NCBI RefSeq assembly: GCF_000724625.1
Contig: NZ_CP007139.1
Span: forward strand, 1,550,001 to 1,614,000
DNA length: 64,000 nucleotides
Source of the DNA: Fimbriimonas ginsengisoli Gsoil 348
GTDB lineage: Bacteria > Armatimonadota > Fimbriimonadia > Fimbriimonadales > Fimbriimonadaceae
Reading direction: 5' to 3'
Under the pieces are notes generated by a model that saw nothing but the letters and a program-made list of their open reading frames with translations, searched no databases and was not told the DNA's origin. The position numbers were made by a program, and so were the translations under genes. Shown piece after piece: positions 18,031 to 26,095 of this stretch (position 1 is its first letter; each line of letters begins with the position of its first letter).

Positions 18031-18059
18031 TTGGTGTTATTCGACTTCGGCTCTATACT
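18031..18059 (+). promoter_or_regulatory. Sigma70-type promoter of the lacI-type gene
   Basis: TTGGTG (18031-18036) and TATACT (18054-18059) are separated by exactly 17 bases. The expected transcription start falls at the left edge of the operator repeat at 18064, so a bound repressor would block initiation. Confidence 0.6.
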
Positions 18060-18063
18060 GTGC

Positions 18064-18094
18064 ATGAACCGCTTCATGTTATGAAGCGGTTCAT
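18064..18094. promoter_or_regulatory. Tandem inverted operator for the LacI-type regulator
   Basis: Two 14-bp arms (ATGAACCGCTTCAT and its exact reverse complement) are separated by GTT. Each arm is itself a pseudo-palindrome (ATGAA-CCGC-TTCAT) like a LacI-family half-site pair, so this could hold two dimers or one tetramer. It lies between the promoter and the start codon and suggests autorepression. Confidence 0.6.
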
Positions 18095-18102
18095 ATAAAT
18101 CC

Positions 18103-19182
18103 ATGCGAACCCGCCTCAAAGACGTGGCCGATAACCTGAAGCTCTCCCCCGCGCTCGTTTCCGGCGTGCTCAACCGGAGACCGAACGTTTGGGCGTCGGA
18201 GGAGACTCGCAAGCGGATCATCGAAGCGGCGCGGACGCTGAACTACCAGCCGAGCGCGGCGGCACAGGCCCTTAGCCGAGGAAAAAGCGACACGGTGGCC
18301 TTGGTCTACCGCCGTCTAGAGGGTCCAAGCTACCGTTTGGCTTACAGCGGCTTGGTGGATACGCTTTCCAGCGGCCTTCAAGCCAGCGGCCTTGGCCTTG
18401 CCGTCGCCAACTTCGCCGACCAGGAAGCGGTGCTCGACCACCTTCAAAAGCTGGCCGGCACCCGGGCCTGCGATGCCGTAATCCTTTGGGGCCGGGAGCA
18501 AGATACCGAAGCTCAGGGCGAGCTACTTGAAAAGCTCGGGATTCCGTTTCTCGTCAAAGGCCGGCACGAGCGCGATCATCCGAACTGGAACCAGATCGAC
18601 TTCGACCACGAGGGAATGATGGCCCAAGCGGTCGATCATCTTGCCGACTTGGGGCACTCCCGGCTGGCGTATCTCGGATTCCCACATGACGAGGCGTTCG
18701 TTCGCGCTTTACGCCGCGGGTACGTCCAAGGGCACCGGCGGCGGCTCGGTTCGGACCCGGACCCGCGCTTCTTTGCCGAGCACGAGGACCTCGTCGCCCC
18801 GAACGCGGAGACGATCAACGGGTGGCTCAGCTTGCCGGAGGACGAACGGCCGACCGGCTTCGTCGTCGGCGCGGGCAACTCGGCCTGGCAAGCCCTGGAG
18901 ACCTGCATCGCCCAGGTCCACCGCAAGCTCGGTTTCGAAACCGGCGACGACGCTGCTGCCGGCGTCACCTCCCTCTTTTTCACCCTCATGTTCGGGAACG
19001 CGCTCGTCTACCAGGGGATCGAAATCGATAGCCTGGCCCGGTTAGCTTTGCCCGAGCTGCTCACCGCGATCGAGCGGGGTGAGCCGGCCGAGTCGGTCCA
19101 CCGGTTTTTGCCCGCACTTTCGCCGGCTCCCAGCCTCGACCTTTTGCAGCATGGCGTCTCGTTTTCCGGAGATGCCCCATGA
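18103..19182 (+). CDS. LacI-family transcriptional regulator
   Basis: The 359-aa product has the N-terminal helix-turn-helix (LKDVADNLKLSPALVSGVLN, residues 4-23) and hinge (RIIEAARTLNYQPSAAAQALS) of LacI proteins, followed by a periplasmic-binding-protein-like sensor domain with HLADLGHSRLAYLGFP, the family's dimer-interface motif (about residues 181-196). It likely senses a sugar or related metabolite. Its promoter carries a strong inverted operator directly before the ATG, so it probably represses itself. No sugar-use operon is adjacent, and the targets are unknown. Confidence 0.9.
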   Translation: MRTRLKDVADNLKLSPALVSGVLNRRPNVWASEETRKRIIEAARTLNYQPSAAAQALSRGKSDTVALVYRRLEGPSYRLAYSGLVDTLSSGLQASGLGLAVANFADQEAVLDHLQKLAGTRACDAVILWGREQDTEAQGELLEKLGIPFLVKGRHERDHPNWNQIDFDHEGMMAQAVDHLADLGHSRLAYLGFPHDEAFVRALRRGYVQGHRRRLGSDPDPRFFAEHEDLVAPNAETINGWLSLPEDERPTGFVVGAGNSAWQALETCIAQVHRKLGFETGDDAAAGVTSLFFTLMFGNALVYQGIEIDSLARLALPELLTAIERGEPAESVHRFLPALSPAPSLDLLQHGVSFSGDAP

Positions 19183-19287
19183 CCGCTTTTTGTCATCTCG
19201 TCATTAAACGCCGGCCTTTTGTCTGGCGCCGATCCGCACCGAAATCGACGACGTCGTCGATTGCCCTCTCCTAAGAAAGGAGCCCAT

Positions 19288-20157
19288 ATGAAATCACTTC
19301 GCAATAATCGAGCCTTTACGCTGATCGAACTGTTGGTGGTCATCGCGATCATCGCCATTCTCGCCGCCATCCTCTTCCCGGTCTTCGCCCAGGCGAAGCA
19401 AGCCGCAAAGAAGACCGTTGACGCCTCCAACCTCAAGCAGATCGGACTTGGTCTGATGATGTACGCCGGAGACAACGACGACCTGTTCCCACGCAACGAT
19501 TACAAGGACCCGGCGCGTCCCGACTGGGCCGCTTTCACTTGGCGCGAAGCGAGCGCGCCCTACATCAAGAACGGCACGCCCAACGTAAGCTGGGTCAACA
19601 ATCAGCCGCTCGCAATGTCCGGGATCTGGAAGAGCCCGGCGGAGCCCGCGAACGGACGATATGGCTATAACGTCCACCGCGCTCTGATGCCGAACCAGTT
19701 CGACTGGGAGTTCGGCGACAAGTACCTCATTCCTTCGCGCGGACAAGGAAACGTCGATAAGGTCGCAGAGACGATGCTCGTCACCACCGTCGGTATCAAC
19801 CCCGATTGGCAGTCAGCCGCTCTCGGCCTGGAAGTAGCCTGGTGGTGGCACGGCGGCGCTCAGTGGCCGCCCGTCTTCACCGGCGCGACCTCCGGTTCCA
19901 AGTGGGACAACGACCTTCCTTGCAACTGGATCCCTTCGGGACCCGGCCCGTCCTGCGGCATGCCGCGGTATCGTTACACCGAAAGCGCCAACATGGTTTG
20001 GTGCGACGGTCACGCGAAGGCGGTTAAGAAGGGGACTCTCAACTGGTGCAAGAACATCTACACCCCTGGCTTCACCGAGCGCCCGGCCCAATCGAGCGAC
20101 GCGAGCTACGACTGGATCGTCGGCCCTGGTCAGCCCTGCGAGCCTTACCTGAAATGA
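19288..20157 (+). CDS. Prepilin-type secreted protein (DUF1559-like)
   Basis: The 289-aa product starts with a type IV prepilin signal ([30 protein letters not shown], residues 6-35) that is cleaved and methylated by PilD. The large C-terminal domain ends near [13 protein letters not shown], where the usual H-X9-DG motif of this family reads Y-X9-DG. Families of such proteins are expanded in Planctomycetes and Armatimonadetes and are secreted by a type II/IV-pilus-like machine. ATG at 19288 has AAAGGAG 5-6 bases upstream; longer frames upstream are not needed. The gene overlaps the next lipoprotein gene. Confidence 0.9.
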   Translation: MKSLRNNRAFTLIELLVVIAIIAILAAILFPVFAQAKQAAKKTVDASNLKQIGLGLMMYAGDNDDLFPRNDYKDPARPDWAAFTWREASAPYIKNGTPNVSWVNNQPLAMSGIWKSPAEPANGRYGYNVHRALMPNQFDWEFGDKYLIPSRGQGNVDKVAETMLVTTVGINPDWQSAALGLEVAWWWHGGAQWPPVFTGATSGSKWDNDLPCNWIPSGPGPSCGMPRYRYTESANMVWCDGHAKAVKKGTLNWCKNIYTPGFTERPAQSSDASYDWIVGPGQPCEPYLK

Positions 20158-20396
20158 CAAAGCGGTTCCAACTGGGACTTCTCATTGCGATTGCATCCGG
20201 CCTTTCGGCCGGATGCAATAGCTCCGATTCGGGAACGGTTCCCCCTCCAACGGCTCCCCTTACTCAAGATCAACTGGATAAGATGCCGCCGGAAGCGCGA
20301 GCCGCCGCTCAGAACGCCAGTAAAGCGGGCGATGCTCAATCGCAACGCATGAAGGAGATGGCTGATGCCCAGAAGAAGGCCGAGGGAGGTAAGTAG
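20154..20396 (+). CDS. Small lipoprotein
   Basis: The 80-aa product has a signal peptide and lipobox (LSAGC at residues 17-21) followed by a Pro/Ala/Gln-rich, probably unstructured chain with [12 protein letters not shown] in the middle. The ATG overlaps the stop of the prepilin gene (ATGA), so it is translationally coupled to it. This pairing of a prepilin-like protein with a short lipoprotein suggests that they work together at the envelope. No known family is recognised. Confidence 0.7.
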   Translation: MTKRFQLGLLIAIASGLSAGCNSSDSGTVPPPTAPLTQDQLDKMPPEARAAAQNASKAGDAQSQRMKEMADAQKKAEGGK

Positions 20397-20823
20397 GCCG
20401 TTGCGCGGACTGCTCCTTCTCGCTCTCGGGCTTGCCGCCGTCGGTTGCGGCAAGGCGCCCGAAGAAGTGATGGGGGATACCGCGCCGCGCACAGATTCCC
20501 CTCCCCTTCAGGGGAAGCCGTCTCCCAAGCTGGTCGGCGTGTGGGAGCTTCGCTCGGGCGGCAAGTCCACGCTGACCCTGAACGCCGACGGCTCCTCGCG
20601 AATCGTCGCCGAGGCAAACTCCCCCGGCGGAAAGATGAAATCGGACTTCGCCAGTGAGTGGGTGGAGAACGACGGCAAACTCTCCATGCGCCGGAAAGGT
20701 CCCGACGGCAAAGAGTTCACCTCCGAGTACATCTACAAACTGGACCCATCCGGCAACGAAATGAAGCTATCCCTGGAGGGCCGTAAAGCCGTCCAGACCT
20801 TTGCGAAGGTCAAGCCCAAGTAA
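20365..20823 (+). CDS. Lipoprotein with lipocalin-like beta domain
   Basis: The 152-aa product has an Arg-rich N-terminus, a hydrophobic segment and a lipobox (LAAVGC, Cys at about residue 28). The mature part (KLVGVWELRSGGKSTLTLNADGSS...) is a beta-strand pattern typical of small lipocalin/META-like ligand-binding domains: a GxW motif at the first strand and regular GxxxLxL strands after it. It overlaps the preceding gene by 32 bases from ATG 20365; a TTG at 20402 right before the hydrophobic core is an alternative start. A strong hairpin follows. Confidence 0.65.
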   Translation: MPRRRPREVSRPLRGLLLLALGLAAVGCGKAPEEVMGDTAPRTDSPPLQGKPSPKLVGVWELRSGGKSTLTLNADGSSRIVAEANSPGGKMKSDFASEWVENDGKLSMRRKGPDGKEFTSEYIYKLDPSGNEMKLSLEGRKAVQTFAKVKPK

Positions 20824-20825
20824 TC

Positions 20826-20852
20826 CTCTCCTCGGCCGTACGCCGAGGAGAG
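20826..20852. terminator. Bidirectional hairpin between convergent genes
   Basis: An 11-bp perfect stem (CTCTCCTCGGC / GCCGAGGAGAG) with a 5-base loop sits exactly between the stop codons of the converging genes at 20823 and 20854. There is only a weak T-rich stretch on the plus strand. Confidence 0.6.
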
Positions 20853-20853
20853 A

Positions 20854-21150
20854 CTATTTCGACGCGTTGCGCCGTCTCGTCGCCCAACCCTTCTTAGCCG
20901 CTTCGCTTCGCGACGATTTGCTTTGGCTGGAGCCTCCGATGCGGCCGCCTTTTCGGGCAGGCTCGTGGTTTTCGGGTTTGCCGCGGCCGGAGCCGCTCTT
21001 TTTGCCGCCACCGGTCATTTTGTTAACGGTCGCCCAAGCTCGGCTTTCGGCTTCGTCTTTCGACACGCCGCGCTTTTCGTAACCTTCCTCGATGTGCTCG
21101 GCCTGTCGCTTCTGTTTGTCGGTGTACTTGTCTTTGTCTCCTCTTGGCAT
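20854..21150 (-). CDS. Small, basic conserved protein (often labelled plasmid stabilization)
   Basis: The 98-aa product starts MPRGDKDKYTDKQKRQAEHI and contains GYEKRGVSKDEAESRAWATVN (about residues 24-44), followed by a Gly/Ser/Lys-rich tail ending in a TRRRN motif. This pattern is a conserved small bacterial protein commonly annotated as a plasmid stabilization protein, although that label has no firm experimental basis that I know of. The charged, Lys/Arg-rich tail suggests nucleic-acid binding. ATG at 21150 has GGGTGAA upstream; the GTG 9 bases earlier is less likely. Confidence 0.65.
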   Translation of the reverse strand: MPRGDKDKYTDKQKRQAEHIEEGYEKRGVSKDEAESRAWATVNKMTGGGKKSGSGRGKPENHEPARKGGRIGGSSQSKSSRSEAAKKGWATRRRNASK

Positions 21151-21207
21151 TGGATTCACCCGCTCAATTTGACGGGAGCCACTTTATCAAGGTTCACATA
21201 CGGAATC

Positions 21208-22338
21208 CTATTCGCCGAACGGATAGAGCATTCGCTCGACGAGGCCGCAGAAGAGGTGGTACAGCGCCAAGTGCGCTTCCTGGACGTGCTGGGTCGAACG
21301 GCTCGGAACGACGATCGGCGCATCCGATAAATCGCGAAGAGCGCCTCCGGTTCCGCCAAGTAAAGAGATCACTTTCAGACCCTTTGCACGGGCCGTTTCG
21401 GCGGCGCGAAGGATGTTCGGCGAGCCGCCGCTGGTACTGATCGCGAGGAGAACGTCGCCCGGTTGCCCGAGCGCCTCGACTTGCCGTGCGAACACGCGCT
21501 CGAATCCGTAGTCGTTGCCAAACGCCGTGAGGATGGAAGTGTCCGTAGTCAAAGCGATGGCCGGCCAGGCTCTTCGCTCGAACGTGGAGCTCAACCGAAC
21601 CACGAACTCGGCGGCCAGGTGCTGGCTATCGGCGGCGGATCCACCGTTGCCGCATATCAAGAGCTTCCCCCCGCTTCGCATCGCCTCTGCCACTATCCCG
21701 GCCGCCTCCAACAGACTCGGAACGCACGCATCCCGCGTCGCGAGCTTCACGCGCGCGCTCTCTTCCAGGTGACGATTCACGAGGTGCTCGCCGGCGGGTC
21801 GGGATGTCCAGGTTTCCAGGAAAGGTGCGAGCCCCGAGAGTCCTTCGATCACCGCATCCGCGTAACATCCCTCCGCTTCCGTTTCGCGTCCGTAGCCGGT
21901 ACGAACCAGAACGGAGCGGGCTCCGATCGCGTGACCCAACTCCAAATCCGCCGACTTATCTCCGACTACCACGCTGCGGAGGAGGTCGATTTCCAACTCG
22001 CGGGCCGCCCGAAGAGCCAGACCCGTACCCGGTTTTCTACAGGCGCACCGATCGTCGGGGTGATGGGGGCAGAAAAAGAAGCCGCCGATCTCGACCCCCT
22101 CTTGGATGAGCAGCTCCTCGGTCCGGCGGTTGACCGCCTCGACCTGAGCCACCGTCATCATTCCGCGCCCGATACCGGATTGATTACTGACAACCGCGAT
22201 ACCCAAGCCGCGCTCCATCGCGAAGCGTAACGCCTCCCCCGCGCCCGGAGTCAATGCCACTCCCGCGGGGTCCGAGAGATAGCCTCGTTCTTCGATGAGC
22301 GTGCCGTCGCGATCCAAGAGGAGGAAGGGGCGTGCCAT
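21208..22338 (-). CDS. GmhB-GmhA fusion (heptose bisphosphatase + phosphoheptose isomerase)
   Basis: The 376-aa protein joins two enzymes of ADP-heptose synthesis. Residues 1-175 form a HAD phosphatase of the GmhB/HisB type: nucleophile motif LLDRDGTLIEE, SNQSGIGRG, zinc-loop FCPHHPDDRCACRKP and GDKSADLELG. Residues about 180-376 form a SIS-domain isomerase of the GmhA type: LLICGNGGSAADSQHLAAE, ALTTDTSILTAFGNDYG and LLAISTSGGSPNI. The two catalyse non-adjacent steps (isomerisation first, dephosphorylation third) of making heptose for envelope polysaccharide. The neighbouring sugar epimerase, divergently transcribed, supports a surface-polysaccharide role. HldE is not in the window. Confidence 0.93.
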   Translation of the reverse strand: MARPFLLLDRDGTLIEERGYLSDPAGVALTPGAGEALRFAMERGLGIAVVSNQSGIGRGMMTVAQVEAVNRRTEELLIQEGVEIGGFFFCPHHPDDRCACRKPGTGLALRAARELEIDLLRSVVVGDKSADLELGHAIGARSVLVRTGYGRETEAEGCYADAVIEGLSGLAPFLETWTSRPAGEHLVNRHLEESARVKLATRDACVPSLLEAAGIVAEAMRSGGKLLICGNGGSAADSQHLAAEFVVRLSSTFERRAWPAIALTTDTSILTAFGNDYGFERVFARQVEALGQPGDVLLAISTSGGSPNILRAAETARAKGLKVISLLGGTGGALRDLSDAPIVVPSRSTQHVQEAHLALYHLFCGLVERMLYPFGE

Positions 22339-22405
22339 GGGCGGATCGAAGGTTACCTAGGGAACCGGACAGCCAATCGGCGGGCTCCAGAGGTACAAGG
22401 ATGGG

Positions 22406-23377
22406 ATGGCCAAGATTCTAGTCACGGGCGCCGCCGGCTTCATCGGTTACCATGCGAGCCGGCGCCTCCTGGAGCAGGGGCACGAAGTGGTCGGCCTCGA
22501 CAACATGAACTTGTACTACGACGTCTCCCTAAAGGAAGGTCGCCTCGCCGAGCTCCGACCTTTTCCGGGCTTCCGGTTCGTGAAAGCGAGTCTGGAGGAC
22601 GCGGAGGCGGTGGATCTGGCGGTAGAGGGGATGGACGCGGTGATCCACCTCGCCGCCCAAGCCGGGGTGCGCTATTCGCTGGAGAATCCGAGGGTGTACG
22701 TCCAGTCGAACGTCGTAGGCTTCCTGAATATCCTCGAATCTTGCCGCGCCCATCCTGTGAAGCACCTGGTTTATGCCTCGTCGAGCTCGGTTTACGGCGG
22801 AAATAAGAAGATGCCGTTCTCCACAGAGGACCGGGTGGATCATCCGGTCAGTCTGTACGCCGCCACCAAGAAATCGAACGAACTGATGGCGCACGTCTAC
22901 AGCCACTTGTTCGATCTACCCACCACCGGGCTGCGTTTCTTCACCGTCTACGGTCCATGGGGGCGGCCCGATATGGCGCCAACCCTCTTCACGCAGGCGA
23001 TCCTAGAGGGAAAGCCGATCAAGGTTTTCAATAACGGAGATATGCGGCGAGACTTCACCTACGTCGGGGACATCGTCAGCGGCATCGTCTCGGTTTTGGA
23101 TCGCCCGCCGGTTAGAGAGGGGGAGAACGCCCCATACCGGCTTTTCAACATCGGCAACAGCGAGCCGGTTCAGCTTCTCCGCTTCATCGAAATTCTGGAA
23201 CACGCAATCGGGCGGGAGGCGGAGAAAGTGCTGCTTCCGATGCAGCCGGGCGATGTGCCGGCTACGTTCTCCGACACCTCGGATCTCGAGCGGTTGACCG
23301 GATTCAGGCCGCTGACCTCCCTCGAGGAAGGAATCCCTCAGTTCGTCGAGTGGTACCGCAGGTATTACGCGATCTGA
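22406..23377 (+). CDS. UDP-glucuronate 4-epimerase-like SDR
   Basis: The 323-aa product is an extended short-chain dehydrogenase/reductase: NAD-binding GAAGFIG (residues 8-14), YASSSSVYGG with the catalytic Ser/Thr region (about 124-133) and YAATK (YxxxK, about 150-154). GLDNMNLYYDVSLKEGRL and GRPDMAPTLFTQAILEGKPI are the features that separate UDP-glucuronate epimerases from UDP-galactose epimerases. It would interconvert UDP-glucuronate and UDP-galacturonate in the cytoplasm for polysaccharide synthesis, consistent with the divergent GmhB-GmhA gene. The exact substrate is inferred from sequence style. Confidence 0.88.
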   Translation: MAKILVTGAAGFIGYHASRRLLEQGHEVVGLDNMNLYYDVSLKEGRLAELRPFPGFRFVKASLEDAEAVDLAVEGMDAVIHLAAQAGVRYSLENPRVYVQSNVVGFLNILESCRAHPVKHLVYASSSSVYGGNKKMPFSTEDRVDHPVSLYAATKKSNELMAHVYSHLFDLPTTGLRFFTVYGPWGRPDMAPTLFTQAILEGKPIKVFNNGDMRRDFTYVGDIVSGIVSVLDRPPVREGENAPYRLFNIGNSEPVQLLRFIEILEHAIGREAEKVLLPMQPGDVPATFSDTSDLERLTGFRPLTSLEEGIPQFVEWYRRYYAI

Positions 23378-23486
23378 CGTTCGGGTTGATACCGAACTCA
23401 GCCGCCGCGGGGCGATGCCTCAAATTAAAGCCAGGTCGAAGTCTCTAGTGCCTTCCGCCTAATGACCAAAGGCCCGCAAACTAATA

Positions 23487-23690
23487 TCGAAGCCCAGCCC
23501 CAACGGGGCGAAGTCTCAAAGCGAAGAGCGCAGCGAAGGGGAGCCCTGGGTCAAGGCGGAGGGTCCCACCAACCGAACATCCGAAGCCCAGCCCCGAAGG
23601 GGCGATATATCAAAGCTAAGGGTGGAGCGGAGCGGAACCCTGGTAAAGGCGCCGACCACCCCTCGGAGCCCTGAAGGGGCGAAATCATCG
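23487..23690. repeat. REP-like repeat block left of the transposase
   Basis: Two direct copies of a unit of about 65 bases (23489-23549 and 23582-23645) share AGCCCAGCCCC, GGGGCGA, TCAAAGC and a closing CCCTGG. A short hairpin unit (GCCCTGAAGGGGCGAAAT, 23667-23684) stands 33 bases before the transposase gene. An apparent open frame across this block is just the repeat read through. Confidence 0.8.
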
Positions 23691-23716
23691 TCCGTTTATG
23701 GCAAGATCGCGGCACG

Positions 23717-24172
23717 ATGCCGCAATCTCTGGCCGCCGTCTACATCCACGTCGTTTTCTCGACGGCGGACCGTAGACCTTTCCTAAAGGATCCGAAATTA
23801 CGCGCCGAGCTTCACTCCTACCTGGGAGGATCCTCGAACGCCCTTGGGTGTGCCTCTCTCGTGGTCGGAGGCGTCGAAGATCACGTCCATGTGTTGGCGC
23901 GTCAGTCGCGCACGATCTCGTTATCCGACTGGGTGAGGAAGGTGAAGACGAGTTCCTCCCAATGGCTCAAACGTCAGGACGCGTCGTTGAGCACCTTTGC
24001 TTGGCAATCTGGCTACGGTGCGTTTTCGGTGGGGAGTAAAGGGGTGGAGCTGGTCAGGGGCTACATTCAGAACCAGGAGGAGCATCACCGCCACTTCTCG
24101 TTTCAAGACGAGTTTCTCCAACTTCTGAAGGAGCACGGGTTGGAGTGGGACGAGCGATATTTGTGGGATTGA
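23717..24172 (+). CDS. REP-associated (IS200/IS605-like) Y1 transposase
   Basis: The 151-aa product has the fold markers of Y1-type HUH transposases: AAVYIHVVFSTADRRPF at the N-terminus, GVEDHVHVLARQ (the HUH metal-binding pair, about residues 54-65) and QSGYGAFSVG followed by VRGYIQNQEEHH, where the Tyr of GYIQNQ (about residue 117) is the nucleophile. Such RAYT proteins process single-stranded DNA hairpins and are thought to spread REP elements. It lies in the middle of an inverted field of REP-like units on both sides, as expected. It is probably intact. Confidence 0.92.
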   Translation: MPQSLAAVYIHVVFSTADRRPFLKDPKLRAELHSYLGGSSNALGCASLVVGGVEDHVHVLARQSRTISLSDWVRKVKTSSSQWLKRQDASLSTFAWQSGYGAFSVGSKGVELVRGYIQNQEEHHRHFSFQDEFLQLLKEHGLEWDERYLWD

Positions 24173-24277
24173 TGTCGCCCTTTCAGGGCTCGGAAGGGTA
24201 TTTGGGCCCTTATCCAGGGTTTCGCTCCGCTCCACCCTTCGCTTTGAGACTTCGCCCCCTTGGGGCTGGCTTCGGAT
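24172..24277. repeat. Inverted REP-like units right of the transposase
   Basis: Immediately after the gene, GTCGCCCTTTCAGGGCTC (24174-24191) is the inverse of the unit just before it. The sequence from 24213 to 24277 (CCAGGGTTTCGCTCC ... TGGGGCTGGCTTCGG) is the inverse of the 65-base unit on the left. The transposase is therefore bracketed symmetrically. Confidence 0.8.
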
Positions 24278-24408
24278 ATTCGGTTAGTGGCAACCGCCGG
24301 TCGCAGGGGTCTCGTTTTCAGGAAAGCCACTGCTAGATTCGGAGCAGGTCGAGAAGGCATTCGTTTTAACGAAGTCTTCTAGTTGGCCGTAGGTGCGCCC
24401 CATCCGCC

Positions 24409-24487
24409 ATCCCAATCCCAATCCCAATCCCAATCCCCGAAGAGGCGATGTCTCAAAGCTAAGGGCGAAGCGAAGCGGAACCCTGGT
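24409..24487. repeat. 6-nt microsatellite joined to a further REP-like unit
   Basis: Five ATCCC(A/C) hexamers (24409-24438) run directly into another copy of the 65-base unit (GAAGAGGCGATGTCTCAAAG ... CCCTGG). The hexamer replaces the usual CCCAGCCCC part of the unit, which suggests slippage within it. The bases between 24278 and 24408, and from 24488 to 24573, show nothing else. Confidence 0.7.
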
Positions 24488-24573
24488 ACGGAGGCCATCC
24501 ATCACGAAGAGCCTGGACTTGTTTCGTAGAGCAATGACGCGGCCAACCAAATAGAGCGATACTCTCATTACCC

Positions 24574-24987
24574 ATGAACGCCGGCACGCAACCTTCTATC
24601 ACTACCTCGATCGTGCCGATGCTGTCGGTGCGCCACGGTTCCGAGGCGGTCGAGTTTTACAAGTCGGCGTTCGGCGCGACCGAGGTGTTCCGGATCGAAT
24701 CCCCGGACGGAGCGGTGGTATCCCGCCTGTCAATTTCCGGGGCCGAGTTTTGGGTCGCGGACGAATCGCCGGAGAACCAGAACTTCAGCCCGGAAACGCT
24801 GAACGGCGGGACCGTCCGGATGGTCCTGACCGTGCCAAATCCCGACGAGCTTTTTGCCCAGGCCGTCGCCGCCGGCGCTCAGGAGATATGGCCGGTGGCG
24901 GAAAACTACGGCTGGCGCCTCGGGCGAGTCGCCGACCCATTTGGCCACCACTGGGAGATCGGCTACCCCTTGCCCGAGGGCGGGTAA
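24574..24987 (+). CDS. VOC-superfamily (glyoxalase/PhnB-like) protein
   Basis: The 137-aa product has the two beta-alpha-beta-beta-beta modules of vicinal-oxygen-chelate proteins: VPMLSVRHGSEAVEFYKSAFGATEVFRI (residues 13-40) and VADPFGHHWEIGYPL at the end, where the HH-W-E segment supplies metal-binding or substrate residues. PhnB-like members of this type lack a fixed reaction, so the substrate cannot be named. ATG 24574 is the first start; there is no convincing operon partner, as the next gene lies convergent on the minus strand. Confidence 0.85.
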   Translation: MNAGTQPSITTSIVPMLSVRHGSEAVEFYKSAFGATEVFRIESPDGAVVSRLSISGAEFWVADESPENQNFSPETLNGGTVRMVLTVPNPDELFAQAVAAGAQEIWPVAENYGWRLGRVADPFGHHWEIGYPLPEGG

Positions 24988-24993
24988 AGAGAA

Positions 24994-25401
24994 CTACTGC
25001 CGGGTTAAGGTGTATCGATAGTTGAGCGGCGGGGTGACGCCCCACACCAAAATTCCGGAAAGCCGGCTTTGGACGTCGAAAGCGAGCGTGCCGGTTAGGG
25101 TGGCCGGATCGCCCCCGGTGGGAGTCGAAGTGGTTGTGACATGGCCAACCGCGTCGATATGACCCACGACGTGGAACGTGGTGTGTCGTCCCGGATCGGT
25201 GTCCGTCCCGTCGATCGCTCCATCCGGCGAGAAGGTCCAGGTGGACGTCCCCGCGTCCGTCAGGTCCGTCGTGTGCACCCAGGTCCCGTTGTAAGTGCCC
25301 GCAAACCGCCCGGGGCTAAGCGCTGCACTGCTGCCGCCGCAGCCGGCGGCGAGAACCGAACAAACCAAGGCGCAGCACGAAGCGAGGAGGAGCCGTTTCA
25401 T
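24994..25401 (-). CDS. Lipoprotein of unknown function
   Basis: The 135-aa product has a signal peptide with lipobox (VLAAGC, residues 16-21) and a beta-rich mature domain with regularly spaced strands (GTYNGTWVHTTD, TSTWTFSPDGAIDG, ATLTGTLAFD). The frame stays open upstream, but those codons lie over the next gene in another frame. ATG 25401 directly precedes the Lys-Arg start of the signal peptide; ATG 25410 is an alternative three codons earlier. The domain resembles small lipocalin-like folds only in strand pattern, so no function is claimed. Confidence 0.65.
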   Translation of the reverse strand: MKRLLLASCCALVCSVLAAGCGGSSAALSPGRFAGTYNGTWVHTTDLTDAGTSTWTFSPDGAIDGTDTDPGRHTTFHVVGHIDAVGHVTTTSTPTGGDPATLTGTLAFDVQSRLSGILVWGVTPPLNYRYTLTRQ

Positions 25402-25429
25402 TCCGGCCATTGTAGATGGAAACGCGAAA

Positions 25430-25996
25430 TCACGGAAGTCGCACCAGATTCGACCAGACTTCGGCGTCATCCGCCTGATGCGGCTTTCGCTTCCCCTTGA
25501 AGTGGTCCGCAACGGCGTATTTGTAGCGAGCGACGACATAGGCTGCTCCGTCGAGCTGGGCAAACTCTTCGTGCAGCTCCCGCATCGTGATCGCGGCCTC
25601 CCATTTCGCTCCCGCAGGCGATGCCGGCACGTCGGAATCCCCCGGGTCGGAGGGGTGACCGACAAACCGCATCGGGGGGTCGTATCGCCTGCCCCGGAGG
25701 TCGTAGAGCTGGACGAAGAGGTCGATGTGCCGAATCGGCGGATAGATCCGTTTCGGCCCGCGGGACTCGTTGCGCAAGGTGGCAGTAAAGTTCTCGCCGT
25801 TCCTGGCGAGGGTAAGCGTAAGGCCATGTGCGGTTTGCCGGTTTTTGAGCTCCAAGTCATGCTGCAGCTGAAGAATCGACGCTTTTTTGGCGTCGGCGAG
25901 CACCCTAATCCACCGGTGGTAGAGGCTGAAAAAGAAGGAGAACGCAAGGGCTAATAGTGCCACGACGACGATCCCCCTGCCAGTTCGACGAGTCAC
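25430..25996 (-). CDS. Membrane-anchored protein of unknown function
   Basis: The 188-aa product has a positively charged start (TRRTGRG), one hydrophobic helix (residues about 9-26), a short helical linker and an extracytoplasmic beta-domain (GLTLTLARNGENFTATLRNES, IDLFVQLYDLRGRRYDPPM), resembling domains that describe or bind extracellular polymers but without a known signature. The start is GTG with GTAA before it and no good ribosome site. It lies 28 bases upstream of the lipoprotein gene on the same strand and may be co-transcribed with it. Confidence 0.55.
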   Translation of the reverse strand: MTRRTGRGIVVVALLALAFSFFFSLYHRWIRVLADAKKASILQLQHDLELKNRQTAHGLTLTLARNGENFTATLRNESRGPKRIYPPIRHIDLFVQLYDLRGRRYDPPMRFVGHPSDPGDSDVPASPAGAKWEAAITMRELHEEFAQLDGAAYVVARYKYAVADHFKGKRKPHQADDAEVWSNLVRLP

Positions 25997-26095
25997 TTAC
26001 CTACGATACAGCCTTGAGCACGAAACGTCGCATCGAGCGTAAGAAGGGTAGGCGCCCAGTTCTTTGGCAGGACAACACTCGGTCCGGGTCCCGAC

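Noticed and set aside
23462-23674. 70-residue frame before the transposase
   Set aside because: It reads through the direct repeat units (Arg/Gly/Pro-rich, no start site) and is not a gene.
23487-24490. CRISPR array
   Set aside because: The units differ in spacing and orientation, have no unique equal-length spacers, and surround a Y1 transposase.
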